Source: Dromiciops gliroides (lineage: Eukaryota > Chordata > Mammalia > Microbiotheria > Microbiotheriidae). Taken from it: a DNA stretch of 64,000 bases. The stretch is from NCBI RefSeq assembly GCF_019393635.1, contig NC_057865.1, positions 301,458,885 to 301,522,884 of the forward strand. The letters run 5' to 3'. How positions within the stretch are numbered: the first letter of the stretch is position 1; each line of letters starts with the position of its first letter. A program made the translations under genes and the position numbers. This document shows, piece by piece, positions 24,701 through 34,560 of the stretch. The notes below the pieces were generated by a model. It searched no databases, had not been told where the DNA came from, and was given only the letters and a program-made list of their open reading frames with translations.

Positions 24701-26342
24701 CATCGTGTTTTTGAGGAACATCGCAAGCCACTTCATCTTTGTCGCTCTCTTGTTGTGCATCACCTCCCTTTCTAGGCACTCCTACAGCTTCCATTATAAC
24801 CAGGCAGTCCACAATCAGTTTTCGGTGAAGCTTGAAAAAGTCAGAGAACTGAACGACACCTACAGGTGGCTCACTGATGTCCTGCTGCCCTTGGTCCACA
24901 ACAGCCAGAATCCAACTTTTCTCTTTAACAGCTGGTCCAGGATTCTTGGCTTGCCGAGGATGCGACAAATGAGGGCAAAGTCCCCCAGGAAGTCATGCTT
25001 CCTCTCTGGCACCGCCGCCAACAGGTTAATGAAAAAGGGCATCCATTGTCAAAGCCAGTACAGCTGGGGCATGGAGGATAGGAAAAACTACGGCAGATTT
25101 TGGACGGTCCCCAGTGACTCTTCTGTGGGCGTGAGGCCAGTCAGCTTTACTTACGAGCCTAGGCTGGGCAAATGGGTCTATTATTCCTACGGAGCGGCTC
25201 ACACATATGGAATGGGTGGGTACCCGTTTTATTTCTTCCCTGACCAGCAGCAGTATAATTCCACACTAAGGCTGCAGGAGCTTGAGGAGAGCCAGTGGCT
25301 GGATGAGAGGACCTGGGCCGTGATCCTGGAGCTGACCACCTTTCATTCAGATGCCAGCTTATTTTGCACCATCTCTATTGTATTTGAAGTCTCCCCGTTG
25401 GGGGTCGTCAATCCAAGCCTGGCAGTTCACTCGTTTGGTCTCCCACTCTTCCAAAGGCGGAGTTGGCTTGAGCTATATCTGTATGGCGCCGCCATGGTGT
25501 TTATTGTGCTGTATTTGGTAGACGAAGTCGCCACCATCCACAAGGAAAAGGAGCACTACGTCAGGAATGTGTTCAATCTCGTGAGCTTTGGCCTCAAGTC
25601 AATGTTCCTCTTCTTCATCTTGCTGCTCTACATCCAATTCAGGATGGCCAAGGACATCCTGCACTTTTACCTCCAGAAGCCGGATGACTTCCTCCCATTC
25701 CATGCCATTTCTTACATGGACCAGGTCCTTCACATCATTCTGGGCTTCCTGGGCTTCCTGACCACTCTGAAGACATTGATGTACTCCAGATTCTTCTATG
25801 ATGTGCGGCTGGCCCAGAGAGCTCTGCTGGAGGCCTGGCCAGGAATCTGTCACATGGCCTTCTTGGTGGGCATCTACATCTTTGTGTATGTGGTCTTTGG
25901 CTACCTTGTCTTTGGCCAGCACCGGTGGCATTATAGCAGCATTGTTCACTCCACACAGACCATCTTCTCCTACTGCGTTTCAGCCTTCGAGGACACGGCC
26001 TTCTTAAATGAGCAGGTCCTCGGGGGCCTGTTCCTGTCCTCGTTTATGCTGGTGATGATCTGTGTCTTGATTAACCTGTTTCAGGCTGTGATTCTGTCGG
26101 CCTATGAAGAAATGAAGCAGCTCGTGTATGAGGAGCCGGCGGCAGAAGTGGAGGCCATGACCTACCTCTTCCGCAAGGTGAGGAATCTCTTCCGCTTCCT
26201 CACATGCCGGGCGCCTGCCCAGGAGGAGCCTGCCTACTTCACAGACATACTCTATGGCCATCCAGAGAATAAAAGTTATCAGTACTTGGGGCTTAAAACC
26301 AGAAACATCAATGGGAAGAGGTTGACTTATGTGGTTGTGTGA
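18729..26342 (+). CDS. PKDREJ: PKDREJ, polycystin family receptor for egg jelly (single exon, complete)
   Basis: One open frame of 2537 residues. The ATG at 18729 has A at -3 and opens a signal peptide (eight-Leu core, residues ~10-28); the in-frame codon further up is TTG. In order: a Pro/Ser-rich N-terminal region to ~430; an REJ-type ectodomain (~430-1100) with many N-glycosylation sites; a degenerate GPS with CAVGERSSWWRVHCIC (~1365); first membrane helix (~1431-1454); PLAT/LH2 domain (~1476-1570, ICYLVTFYTGSRLGAGTRA); then ten more membrane helices. Of these, the last six flank a polycystin loop (~2018-2238), ending LINLFQAVILSAYEEMKQ. The tail GLKTRNINGKRLTYVVV closely matches human. 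Human PKDREJ is also intronless but 2253 aa; the extra length is mostly N-terminal. Known biology: testis/sperm-head protein linked to acrosome-reaction timing. No frame damage is seen. Confidence 0.97.
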   Translation: MLRGGAQAHFLLLLLLLLIPLPPLPGSCPSAPPAPPARARPASRHRLPPCLRALLTPFLEPHQGSNLTRAPHRESDLGFPLGRPPESEHGPDPVVSSGRGSKWDQALGLELVPKAGLGSEPASGALSSHLAHQLNPSSGPSVIGGRLAEAALLHILSASSPPLSQRPSGALHLSWGFQPTGSRLTFRLYQPQCCGLCQVWKVTCNPYLEAGSISCIPGNPPGRRAPSQTLAHLLLPGRGWDWRSCRLIGQALEGDLHLVNSSLGIRVRGSALSLNLPQAPTGSYGPGIYYSRVAPGRGSGQQVQTHLLFYQQQGLSWMFALDFLGSHCDHLTVHLYLSPKGVAFFGPRSPRDLEVHFFSSSPLSPPGLLYLVWFIPLQHPLLHPQWKFHLHLSGASLRHNRTYTYQDRSPNTSRFIPRSVLPFHPDVYAGFVEEVNCPPRSPEPAILEASLDQYGSKVLKSTVACIQNPCFIHEVRIKEGSGIMLYLSGKYPFTMSTVSKVNCSIPHNVTREWNVYPVPSVNSTPDWSRPLRTRWVNQMKHLTFFQIPERALARGLYLVNFTVTVTTAEKAMKASAFLFLLVAKSRLVAIIEGDYVRRVAFNQSWTLNGSASSDPESRIPSAGLDYRWYCTTNRSHFESVIVPYSTRDVCLPQLPDLRWIQESGPVHTVLPGTLRGNQAYYFRLVVQKEERKSFRDQKVIVSAGPPPSTSFSCIENCENNLIITDRFSLSGKCTDCGVAPVYYLWSLLSFSRLEIPFDWAHQTTTGRTNPYLTIKASAFKGFRDQLCFISLKVSNWGGGFTVSKHSFYINSPPRIGHCNIHPDKGIALMTKFVVQCSNFRDYNLPLSFKIIASNFWDVDDISSLDQNTLGAVMYSGAQPETPPSFLPIGMPANNYLVVIYAQVYDSLGAFSQVTLYATVNSPLDKDSPNTVLSHLFNLTQNSSGAVLTTLFQQGHFVQAGYLAYLVASVLKDVKPLPDLQTNRSEIQKRLINFCNLLPTNTLMEISQVTVTIVEITQEGPGLPTGVQKAATSRLMELNLALQRFRQREKKFHSEQIEIVSSGISTSLSNIFKSGTREDTVNETIYVTELLADTVSSIKVPGEEETVLLTPNFKMHVKKDEKPNVTTAFLAKKDCQNCFYPTLRKSNVTDSASEGPISTVFYEFKDDPFPWLSKEESPSVDVLGFRMRETKENGDVFEVEPEVVEAFILRKNLKEAVFNLTVGPDKDLVKMTTGVFTFVVNGGYKEVFIHIITEVKVLFKVFIYVGSNVTHTLPIASFLAPPDMPPMANESALFDPTCKVKVPYLICLSQSLLQATARGSVSDKWHISMVLQSPYIVMKSNDKLVRISIFTAECLNMDGIQEEWGRKDCAVGERSSWWRVHCICHFQPEPANETKPREPWHHKSRIRYLTARMVVIPNRVDLRIDIIQTIPQNPVTLFTVIFIIFTYLVLAFWAMHKDETDQFLREHVIILPDNDPYDHICYLVTFYTGSRLGAGTRADVFLQLLGTEASSEVHCLSHPDFTTFYRGSTDTFLLTTRNDLGDIRAIRVWHNNEGSCPSWYLSRVKVENIFDRHIWLFLCRTWLSVESLERTFEVTDKTQPISRKDYFLIHASNLLSTSHLWLSVFSSVITGPFNRLQRLSCCLTTLLSTLLCNIMFFNKDQEGEDMPVELKHLRGVMRGIESAMLCEPLLMAISTLFTYSQRKVTPVPATHVAPRLHPFTRSDFRNWKERLEMWYYHETTHPQTQDHGVPTRKQAPGSNVMLLEAAANAITETKGKPPNSGPQSTAAVSPEQNAAAPAAREAMGKEEQSFRETGGGVLSSSHLNVEQELDEDGEVEQAPGDKPRKVMLFEAKPHFVLHWWCVYVAWLLVIGSSGVSSFFIIMYGLTYGYQKSMEWLLASVSSLCQSIFVIQVAKILLLSGIKSGRAKYCKNIPWTTRYNYIEIRLQGMNLDADDMRELHYEIIRIRGTRMYQPLVEDEIRIFRRRKRIKKRAIVFLRNIASHFIFVALLLCITSLSRHSYSFHYNQAVHNQFSVKLEKVRELNDTYRWLTDVLLPLVHNSQNPTFLFNSWSRILGLPRMRQMRAKSPRKSCFLSGTAANRLMKKGIHCQSQYSWGMEDRKNYGRFWTVPSDSSVGVRPVSFTYEPRLGKWVYYSYGAAHTYGMGGYPFYFFPDQQQYNSTLRLQELEESQWLDERTWAVILELTTFHSDASLFCTISIVFEVSPLGVVNPSLAVHSFGLPLFQRRSWLELYLYGAAMVFIVLYLVDEVATIHKEKEHYVRNVFNLVSFGLKSMFLFFILLLYIQFRMAKDILHFYLQKPDDFLPFHAISYMDQVLHIILGFLGFLTTLKTLMYSRFFYDVRLAQRALLEAWPGICHMAFLVGIYIFVYVVFGYLVFGQHRWHYSSIVHSTQTIFSYCVSAFEDTAFLNEQVLGGLFLSSFMLVMICVLINLFQAVILSAYEEMKQLVYEEPAAEVEAMTYLFRKVRNLFRFLTCRAPAQEEPAYFTDILYGHPENKSYQYLGLKTRNINGKRLTYVVV

Positions 26343-27309
26343 GGAGGAACCATTCCAAGTCCCTGTCAGTTCCCGGCAGGAATGAGCCAGTTCTCTTAGG
26401 ACCCAACAGCCTGGTGACCCTCTGCCAACACCAGTCCTTGGCCTTTGGGCCCCAGGACCCTGAACTCAAGTAATTAGTTTCTATCTGGCTAAGAGGGCAA
26501 CTAAGGATGCTTAGAAATGTGTGAGTTGGGGAGAGATGATCTTCCTTGACACAAACCTCCCAGCCTGGTCTATCCATGGGGGATATGAAGAGTTCTGTAC
26601 AACTGTGTGCCAATCCTAGGGAAGGCCAACTTAGCTGGCACCCTGACTTCCCATCCCTCTGCATGTTGTGGGAAAGCTGTGGGCCTAGGCTTCTGTCAGT
26701 TCTAGTTCCCCTGCATGTGGGACTCTTCTTTCTGAGGCACAACCTAGACCCAGGCTGGAGCAAGGGCTCCCCAGAAGACTCTGGGACCCCCAAGAGCTTC
26801 CTTGGCAGGCTAGGGCAATTGACTACCACCATTCCACCCTTGGGCCTCCTCGATGGGCAGATGGATCCAAGGCAAGTGAGACTGCAGTGGAAGTTTGGAG
26901 ACACTGTGGATACCTTTTCTGGAAGTCTTAGCAGTACTAGGGGGCTCCAGCTATGCACAGAATTGCTTGGGCAAAGCTCCATTCTGTTCTAAAGTCTTAA
27001 AGTTATATGTTTTCTAGACAAGAACCAGGCTCCTACAAAAGGGAATGTTTCACAAAACCTCACAAATATGTTCCATGTAGGTTTTCCCCTGGTGTCCCTA
27101 TGACCTGTTTCTTCCATGGACACAGGCAGGAGTGGTCTAAGCTCAGTCTATTCCTTAGGAGAGTAGTCCCAGCAATGCAAAGGGAAAAAACTCCCAACAA
27201 CAATCTCTGTTTCCTATATCTATGGAATCCAGGCACCATCATATTCTGTTTTAACTCTTCTTAAAGATCATTTTCTGTATTTGTAACTTTAAACTTGCAT
27301 GATATTAAA
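26343..27309 (+). other. PKDREJ 3' UTR (probable)
   Basis: Repeat-free sequence after the stop codon. The first plausible poly(A) signal is ATTAAA at 27304-27309. No AATAAA lies between the stop and that point; one occurs just inside the coding end (about 26269). The 3' end is inferred. Confidence 0.45.
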
Positions 27310-27419
27310 AAAGCATTTCTTCCATAGGTCTTGCTAGGGTTTTTTGGGCGAGTGGGTGGTGGATATCAAGGGAAGGCTCCTACTATGAAATTAGAATGAA
27401 AGGCTATTTAAGAGATCCA

Positions 27420-27560
27420 AGAGCTGCAGCTGGGGGGCACCTCAAGGGTTATACATCTATCCCTTTTCTTTTATAGATGGGGAAATGGTAGCCCAGGGAA
27501 GTGGATCACTTGATAATAAATGCCAGGTGGGATTTGAATCCAGCTCCTGTGCCTCCAGAG
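27420..27560 (-). repeat. MIR-like fragment
   Basis: TTTTATAGATGGGGAAATGG followed by TGGGATTTGAATCCAGCTCC, antisense MIR order. Degenerate. 27560-27920 otherwise shows nothing I recognise. Confidence 0.5.
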
Positions 27561-27923
27561 TCTTCCCTCTGGATCCCTCGAGGACACTTCCTAGACAGGA
27601 CAACAGTTTAGTTGGCCAAGAAGACAAGGTGCCAAGCTGGTGCTACTTAATTAATAATGACTGAGGCATTTAGCAAGCCCTCTCATTGTGCCAAGCACTG
27701 AGGCTAGGAAGAGAGAAGACAGGCTGCCACAGGTATTTCCCATGGTCCATGTTCTGCTGACTTTTTCAATATATCCATCAGTTGTGCTGACTCGTTTTCT
27801 TCTCTAAAAAATACTGTTTGTTATATGGGATGGCACTCTGGGAAGGGGAAGGATGCTTGGGATAACAACAGTGATGTAAGAAACAGAAACTATCAATTAA
27901 AACTTATTGAAAATAAAACTACC

Positions 27924-28103
27924 GGGACAGCAAGGTGGCACAGTGGATAAAGCACCTGCCCTGGATTCAGGAGGACCTGAGTTCAAATCCAGACTCAGAC
28001 ACCAGACACTCACTAGCTGTGTGACCTTGGGCAAGTCACTTAACTCCCATTTCCCTGTGAAAGAAAGAAAGAAAGGAAGGAAGGAAGGAAGGAAGAAAGA
28101 AAG
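27924..28103 (+). repeat. Short marsupial SINE with GAAA/GGAA tail
   Basis: Head GGGACAGCAAGGTGGCACAG, body to CAAGTCACTTAACTCCC, then a GAAA-GGAA microsatellite tail. Target duplication AAAACTACC at 27915-27923 and 28104-28112. Confidence 0.9.
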
Positions 28104-28112
28104 AAAACTACC

Positions 28113-28593
28113 TCTTCATGTCCTTTGACCATTTATCAATTGGGGAATGGCTTTTGTTCTTATAAATTTGAATCAGTGCCTTATATATCTTAGAAATGAA
28201 ATCCTTATCAGAGAAACTTGCTGCAAAGATTTTGTCTTCCAGTTATGTTTTCTTTCTAAATTTAGCTATGTTGGTTTTGTGAAAAAAATCAATTTTATAT
28301 AATCAGAAATGTACTTTTATCTTATGTGGTTCTGTCTCATTTGGTGGTGAACTTTTCTTCTATCCATTATTCTGAAAAGTTATTTCTGCCCTAGTCCTCT
28401 AGTTTGTTTATGATGTCACCCTCTATGTCTAAGTCATGGTTCCTTTGAGTATATCTTGGTATATGGTGTGAGATGGTTATCTATACCTTGGTTCTGCCAG
28501 ACTGCTTTCTAATTTTCTCAGTAGTTTTTGTTGAATAGTGAACTCTTATACCCCATAGCTGGGATCTTTGGTTTTATCTGACACTAAGATACT
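28113..28593 (-). repeat. Old L1 fragment, minus strand (3' part)
   Basis: Antisense L1 landmarks: TGTCCTTTGACCATTTATCA, GGGGAATGGCTTTTGTTCTT, TTATCAGAGAAACTTGCTGC. It appears collinear with 31440-31669, which holds a more 5' part of an L1 in the same orientation, so the two may be one element split by later insertions. Confidence 0.7.
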
Positions 28594-28822
28594 GTACTCA
28601 TTAGGTGGCATGGTGAATAGAGAACTGAGCCAGGAAGACTTGAGTTCAAATCTAGCCTCAGTTACTTACTGGCTGTGTGATCCTGGGCAAGTCACTTAAC
28701 CTCTGTCTGCTTCAGTTTCTTCAGCTGTAAAGTGAAGATCACAGTAGCACCTATCTCAAAGGGTTATTGTGAGGATCAAGTGAGATAATATTTGTAAAGC
28801 ACTTAACATTGTACCTGATACA
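28594..28822 (+). repeat. MON1/MIR-like CORE-SINE
   Basis: GGTGGCATGGTGAATAGAGA head, GAGTTCAAATCTAGCCTCAG, GCTTCAGTTTCTTCAGCTGT, then GTGAGGATCAAGTGAGATAA and a TGTAAAGCACTTAACATTGT end, the full MIR-like order. Confidence 0.8.
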
Positions 28823-29625
28823 TAGCTGGTTGGTTGGTTGGTTGGTTGGTTGCCTTCTTTGGTGTGGGCATGCCACACTGGCTGGTCCTGTGTTAATATC
28901 TCCCATGTCTCACAATTGATTCCAAGTTCTTCAGAGAGACCTTGAAAGTGTCCTTGTATCACTTCTTCTGACCACCATGTAAGAGTCTTCCTTGCATAAG
29001 TTCTCCATAAAATAGTCTTTTTAGGCAAACATAGGTTTGGCATTTGAACAACATGGCAAGCCCATTGGAATTGCACTCTCTGCAATAGAGTTTGAATGCT
29101 TAACAGTTTAGCTTGAGAAAGGACCTCAGTGACTGGTACTTTATCAGGCCAGATGATCTTCAGAATCTTCCTATGATAAGTCAAATGGAAGTAAGTCAGT
29201 GTCCTTCTATGGTACCGGTAGACTGTCCAGGTTTCACAGGCATACAAAAATGAAGTCAGCACAGTGGCTCTGTAGATTTTCAGTTTGGTTCCTTCTCCTC
29301 TCCCACATTTTCCTTTGGAGCCTCCCAAACATGCAATGCATGTGTCAACCTCATTAATAATGTGTACATCCCTAGAAAGTATAGTGGCAAGGTAAATGAA
29401 CTTATCCACAGTATTCAAAACTTCTCCAATTTCTATAACCAGTGATTCCATCTATTGATGGGGTGGTGTTGGCCAGTGGAGCACCTGTGTTTTCTTGGTG
29501 TTAACTGTTAGGCCAAAATTAGCACAGGTGGCAGAGAATCAATCCATACTTTATGACATCTCAGCTTCAGAGGCTGCACTGAGTGCCTAATCATCTGTGA
29601 ACAACACAAAAATAGACGAAACGCT
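28823..29625 (-). repeat. RTE-type LINE, RT C-terminal part and 3' end, minus strand
   Basis: A minus-strand frame (28756-29451) gives FIYLATILSRDVHIINEV, LKIYRATVLTSFLYACETWT, YHRKILKIIWPDKVP and VQFQWACHVVQMPN. This is the C-terminal pattern of non-LTR elements often annotated as craniofacial-development-protein-2-like. The frame upstream (to about 29620) adds NFGLTVNTKKTQVLHWP after breaks. The 3' end meets a (GGTT)n stretch (28826-28850) that may be its tandem tail. Inactive fragment. Confidence 0.75.
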
Positions 29626-29884
29626 TAAATGTTTGTTTCCTTCCTTTCCCTTTCCTTTGTAGATTGTGAGGTTTAAGAATGGAAAAGGAGTGTGACAAGG
29701 GAGTATATTGTCACCTTATTTATTTAACTTATATGCAGAGTACATCATGAAATACCAGGCTGGATGAATTAAAAGCTGGAATTAAGGTTGCTGGGAGAAA
29801 TATCAACAATGAAGATGATACCACTCTGATGGCAGAAAGTGAAGAGGAATTCGGAAGCCTCTTGATGAGGGTGAAAGAGAAGAG

Positions 29885-30644
29885 TGTTGTGAGGGCCAAA
29901 ATTTGATATATGGAGTGTTAACTGGGTGACTCGCCAGAATATTGGGGTCCCAGAAATATGAGGGACCTTTTAGATTCACCCTCCCCTCTGAACTGCCCTT
30001 TTTAGATATTTCTCCCAGGCCAATAAGAAAGGAACCTTTAAGCTTTAATTCACAAAAGGATCAGATTTTATTACTTGGGAATTAATTAAACAACAAAGGT
30101 GAAACTAATAAAAATCAAAGATAGGGAAAAAAAAAGAAATACAGATAAATACTTTCAACTCTAAACTTAGCCTATGCAAGTTCAAAGGAATTTAGGGTTT
30201 TCCGTAATTAACTCACCAAAACCTGGAAAGCCTACAGTTGCTCGCATGCCACCGGAAAAGCAGTTGCCAGAGAGAGAGAGCTAGCGTTTCGGAAGTCCTC
30301 TGCCTCCCTTCAGGGAGTGTTCAAGCTTCCTCCCCCCAAAAGGGGAGGTCCTTCAAAAACTGCCTATGGAGAGTTCTCCTTCTGACCTCAGTAGCATATG
30401 AAACTTCAGGGTGGGCCAGGTGTGGCCCCTTCCAAATGAGTCAGCTAAAAACTGCAATAATAATTTTATCACAAATAATTTTTACCACATTCCCCCCCCT
30501 TTTGTTTCTTTGGAAAACACTGATGGTTTGCTCGATGAAACAGCCCAAAATAACAGAATATAATACCCTACACTAGCAAACAATATGTTAATAACAATAT
30601 AGAAAAGGGAGAGAGGAAAGTTTTGTCCAGAGGGGCTTGCAGCA
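29885..30644 (-). mobile_element. Endogenous retrovirus fossil: one LTR and a short internal piece
   Basis: On the minus strand, a purine-rich tract next to about 30490 is followed by an LTR that begins TGTGG and ends near 29885 (about 600 bp). 30490-30644 looks like the 3' end of the retroviral interior. The 5' LTR and nearly all of the body are absent, so the element is broken. It lies inside the BovB-like LINE and is therefore younger than that copy. Class not determined. Confidence 0.65.
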
Positions 30645-30800
30645 TAACATAAAACAAAACCTTAAGAGCTTGGCAACTGGTCCCATCGGTCCTGGCAAAC
30701 AGAGGGAGAAGAAATGGAAGGAGTGTCAGATTTTATATTCTTGGGCTCAAAGATCACTGCAGATGGTGACTGCAACCATGAAATTAAAAGATGCTTGCTC

Positions 30801-30921
30801 GGTTAGAGCACCAGCCCTGGATTCAGGAGGACCTGAGTTCAAATCCGGCCTCAGACACTTAACACTTACTAGCTGTGTGACCCTGGGCAAGTCACTTAAC
30901 CCCAATTGCCTCACTAAAATA
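30801..30921 (+). repeat. 5'-truncated short SINE inside the BovB-like LINE
   Basis: Begins at GGTTAGAGCACCAGCCCTGG, lacking the usual first ~20 bases, and ends CCCCAATTGCCTCACTAAAA. LINE sequence resumes directly after it (CTCCTTGGAAGGAAAG). Confidence 0.85.
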
Positions 30922-31439
30922 AAATGCTCCTTGGAAGGAAAGCACATCTATACAGCAGACTAAGAAGCAGAGACAGCACCTTACCAACCAAGGTCTATAT
31001 AGTCAAAGTGATGGTTTTTCCAGTAGCAATGGATGGCTGAGAGGTGGATTATAAGGAAAGCTGAGCACCTTGGAATCAATGTTTTCAAACTGTGATGCTG
31101 GAGATAACTTTTGAGAGTGCCCTGGACCCCAAGGAGATCAAATCAGTCAGGACTTAAAGAAATTAATTCAGGCTATTCACTGGAAAGACAAATACTGAAG
31201 CTGAAGCTTAAACACTTTGGCCACATAATGAAAAGATGGGACTCACTGGAAAAGATACTGATCCTGGGAAAGACTGAGGGCAAAAGGAGAAGGGAACAGC
31301 AGAGGATGAGATGGAGAGATAGTGTCATGGAAACAATGAGCATGAGCTTGGACAAACAGTGGAAGACAGAAAGGCCTGATGTGCTATGGCCTGTGGGGTC
31401 ACGAAGAATCAGACATGACTAAATGACTGAACAAGAAGA

Positions 31440-31669
31440 GGTTATTCAGATTTACCTTTAGTTGTATAGTGTTTATAGTTGTAATCATGTATACAGTTCC
31501 TGTGTGGGTCTTGGACAATAGATTCCCAAGCAGTTCATAACTCTTGTAGTAATTTTCAATGGAATTTTTCATCCTGTTTCTCCCTGCTGGATTTTGTTGG
31601 TGATTTTATATCCTGAAACTTTGTTGAAGTTATTATTTGAATTACTTTTAAAGATCATTTTCTTGGAAT
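31440..31669 (-). repeat. Old L1 fragment, minus strand (RT-proximal part)
   Basis: Antisense L1 sequence (GATTTTATATCCTGAAACTT followed by TGTTGAAGTTATT). It continues for a few bases past the SINE at 31685-31858. Probably the same element as 28113-28593. Confidence 0.65.
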
Positions 31670-31684
31670 TCTGTAAAGTGTTCC

Positions 31685-31858
31685 ATTTTTTTGTTTATTT
31701 TTGTTGTTTGTTTTGTTTTTTTGGTGAGGCAATTGGGGTTAACAGATTTGCCCAGGGTCACACAGCTAGTAAGCGTCAAGTGTCTGAGGCCGGATTTGAA
31801 CTCAGGTCCTCTTGACTCCAGGGCCAGTGCTCTATCCACTGCACCACCTAGCTGCCCC
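31685..31858 (-). repeat. Short marsupial SINE
   Basis: T-rich tail at the left and CTATCCACTGCACCACCTAG head at the right. Exact 15-bp duplication TCTGTAAAGTGTTCC at 31670-31684 and 31859-31873. Confidence 0.95.
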
Positions 31859-31879
31859 TCTGTAAAGTGTTCCTATGGC

Positions 31880-34560
31880 CAAAACCCCAGTTTGGTTGTG
31901 GACCCCAAGACATCAGTGAGGCCATCCTTCCTTGGTCCTCACTAATGGGCCACAGAGCTGAACGATAACAGACCAAGCTGATATGTGGCTGAAATCCAAT
32001 GGGACATGCATACAAGGTGGAATGAGACCCCTTCTTTCACTTAATCATCATCATGACTGCCCTGGGAGTGAAGTAGGGTAGGGACTGTTATTTCCATTCT
32101 ACAGAAGGAGAAACCCAGGAGGTCAGAGCAGCTTGCCCATGGTCATGGAGCTGTGGGTGGCAGTGCTGGACTTCAGCCTTGGGCCTTCCTTTACCTCTGA
32201 TTCAGGCCTCCTTCGGCACCATGCCTCCTTTTCCCCTCCAGGGGACAGACATGTAGAGGAGAACCATGTCATTCTTTGTTCACTGCTTGTGGAAAAACAA
32301 ACCCAGCAGCTGTTGGGAAACTTCATCAGCTGTGGCTCCCTGGAGGTGGAATTGTACCCGACCTCTGTGGCTGCCAGGTCATCTTTATCTCATTGCGCAG
32401 ACTGAGTTCATCCCTGGTTCTATATTCCTATGAGATGCTGTCCTTTACCAGAGGATTTAATCTCTGAGATCTGATAGTCTCTTCTGAGCCTTCTCTGACA
32501 GTTCTGATGGATGGCATTTCACGTGTAGCTGGGGTCAGCTCCATGGCCTCTTTGGATCAATGTTAGGGTTTGTGGTCACTCTATAAAATATTCCTTCTTT
32601 CCTTGTGGTCATTGAGCAGACTGGATTGGTTTAGTGGTCACTAAATTCCCAAGTCTTTATTTAGCATCTGGGTCAGTTGCTGGGGTCTTCAAGTCAACTC
32701 AACAAGCATTTATTTATTAAATGAATGGCTGGGTTAAGCACTTAAATCAATGCTGGTTGACTTTGTATCATCCTTTCTCTCATACTTCCAGTAGAGTGGA
32801 ATCTCAGGAGGGCACACCCATGGTTTCCTCCACCCTACCCCCACCTTAGAAGGCAAGCTCCCCAACAACAGGGACTATCCTTGCCTTTTTTTGTGTTGAT
32901 GGTGCTTAGTGCAGTGCTCCTCCAAGAGCTTATAGTCTACTGGGGGATGTGACAAGTACAGGCAAATATGACATGAGGTGAAGGAGGAAAGGGGCATTGA
33001 AAGGTTAGGTCCCCGAGGGGTGGTTGACTATTTTCCCTATGCTCAGGAGAACCCTGAGATGGTGTCTACAAGGCCCCCATCTAGTGTGTTCTCTAACATC
33101 AATCAACCAGTGGAGATCAATTAGTTTTTACCAAAGAATGTTTAGCAGGGGCAGAAATTACCAAGATATTTCCCAAACTGGGGCACAGTCCCTCTCCTGG
33201 CGAGAGCGAGCAAGTCCAAAGGCACTCGTAGAGGAGAGGCCATGCCCAGGGGCATCTTCTAATTCTTGGTACTGGCTGGGAGAGACCCTTTTTATTTTCA
33301 TGGAGTCCCCTCGGTTTTGCTTCAGTGTGTGGGTTGGCAATGGAGGGGTCACTCCATCTTCCAGGGGAACTGGTTTCTCGCTGGGTGCTGCGTCTTGGGT
33401 CACGGGCTAATTCTCTGCTGAGCGAGGTGAAGAAAGGCTGCTTGGTTGTTACAATGGCCCCTCCCCACTCAGCTGCCAGTTCTGACCAGCAGCTGGCCTG
33501 TGAGAAGGCTGGTGGCTCTTCTGAATTTGCTAACCACCTGGGCACGCCCCTGGAGGAATAATCCATGATATGTAATAGATGCTTATTGAATGACCACTCC
33601 CAGCTGAAAGTCTTCTTGTAATGGTGTCCAGACACTTGAGTCTCCCTAGGTCCAGCATGCCCGTGCTCAGTCCTCAGCCTCCTTGACCTCTCTGAAGGTT
33701 GGGGTTTGGGTGATTCTCCTCCCCAGATTCCGTTGTCCTCTGGCCACAGAGAACATGAGACTTTCCTGGTTTTCCTCCTACCTCTCTGACTTCCATTGTT
33801 TCATCTCTGCAGTCTAGACCCGCTCCTGGGAGGTCGGGAGCTTTCTCTGCACCGAAGTGGGCTTGGCTCAGAAGCCTCCGGCCAAGGTCCTTTCTGCAGA
33901 TGTGGCTGTTTCCAGGGCTCTTTTGACTTGCTGTGCTGGCCACGGCCGGGTTATCAGTTTAAATTGTCCTTTTGAGAATAACAACGGCAAAAATAACCCG
34001 GGGATATCCGGGTGGACACAAGCTCGGAGCTCCGTGGGGTTGGCCTGGAGACGCGGATGCCCAGGTGATCCGCAAGAGAGCGGCCCCGGTGGTCAGCGCC
34101 AGGAGTCCGGTGAATGGGGCAGAATGGCGCAGATCTTGACATGGAGGCAGGCGCCCTGTCCCCATGATCTTGGCCGTTTGCAGCTGCTCCCCAGTGAGGA
34201 TGCTGCACATCCGGGGCTGCCCTGACCTCAGGACTCGGGGGGGTCACCCCCTCCCGGGGCTCGCCCACGTGCCTATGGTCACGTGCTTCAGCCCTTCCTC
34301 CTGGACTGGGCCTCAGCGGGGAGGAGTTGAGGAGTTGGTAAACAAGCGTTGACCAACAAGCCGGGGCAAAGGCGCGGAGGCGGGAGATGGAGGTAGAGGA
34401 AGAGGAGGCCAGAAAGACCTGGGGGGGGGAGTTGTAAAGTGTAAGGGACTAGAACGGTGGGGGTAGGGTCAGGTTGTGAAGGGCTTTGAAGGCCGAGCCT
34501 AACACCGAGCAAAAAGTTGGGAAAGCCTGTGAGGGAAATGTGGGGGAGGGCCTGTGTCAG
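31880..34560. other. Intergenic, PKDREJ to CDPF1
   Basis: No gene recognised. A degenerate MIR-like antisense piece lies at about 32040-32180 (TTATTTCCATTCTACAGAAG), and CORE/L2-tail-like scraps at about 32695-32770 and 33555-33595. The last ~150 bp become GC-rich toward the CDPF1 promoter. Confidence 0.5.

Larger units (their letters stand above)
29655..31439 (+). repeat. BovB-like RTE LINE, 3' part, interrupted
   Basis: Plus-strand pieces match the BovB ORF in order: GCILSPYLFNLYAEYIM-like and DDTTLMAESEEE-like near 29690-29860, then 30645-30800, then RRSNQSGLKEINSGYSLE, LKLKLKHFGHIMKRWDSLEK and KRRREQQRMRWRDSVMETMS (31120-31370). It closes with the typical end GAATCAGACATGACTAAATG. It is interrupted by a retroviral fossil (about 29885-30644) and a SINE (30801-30921), with stops and frameshifts elsewhere. 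Inactive. Confidence 0.85.
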
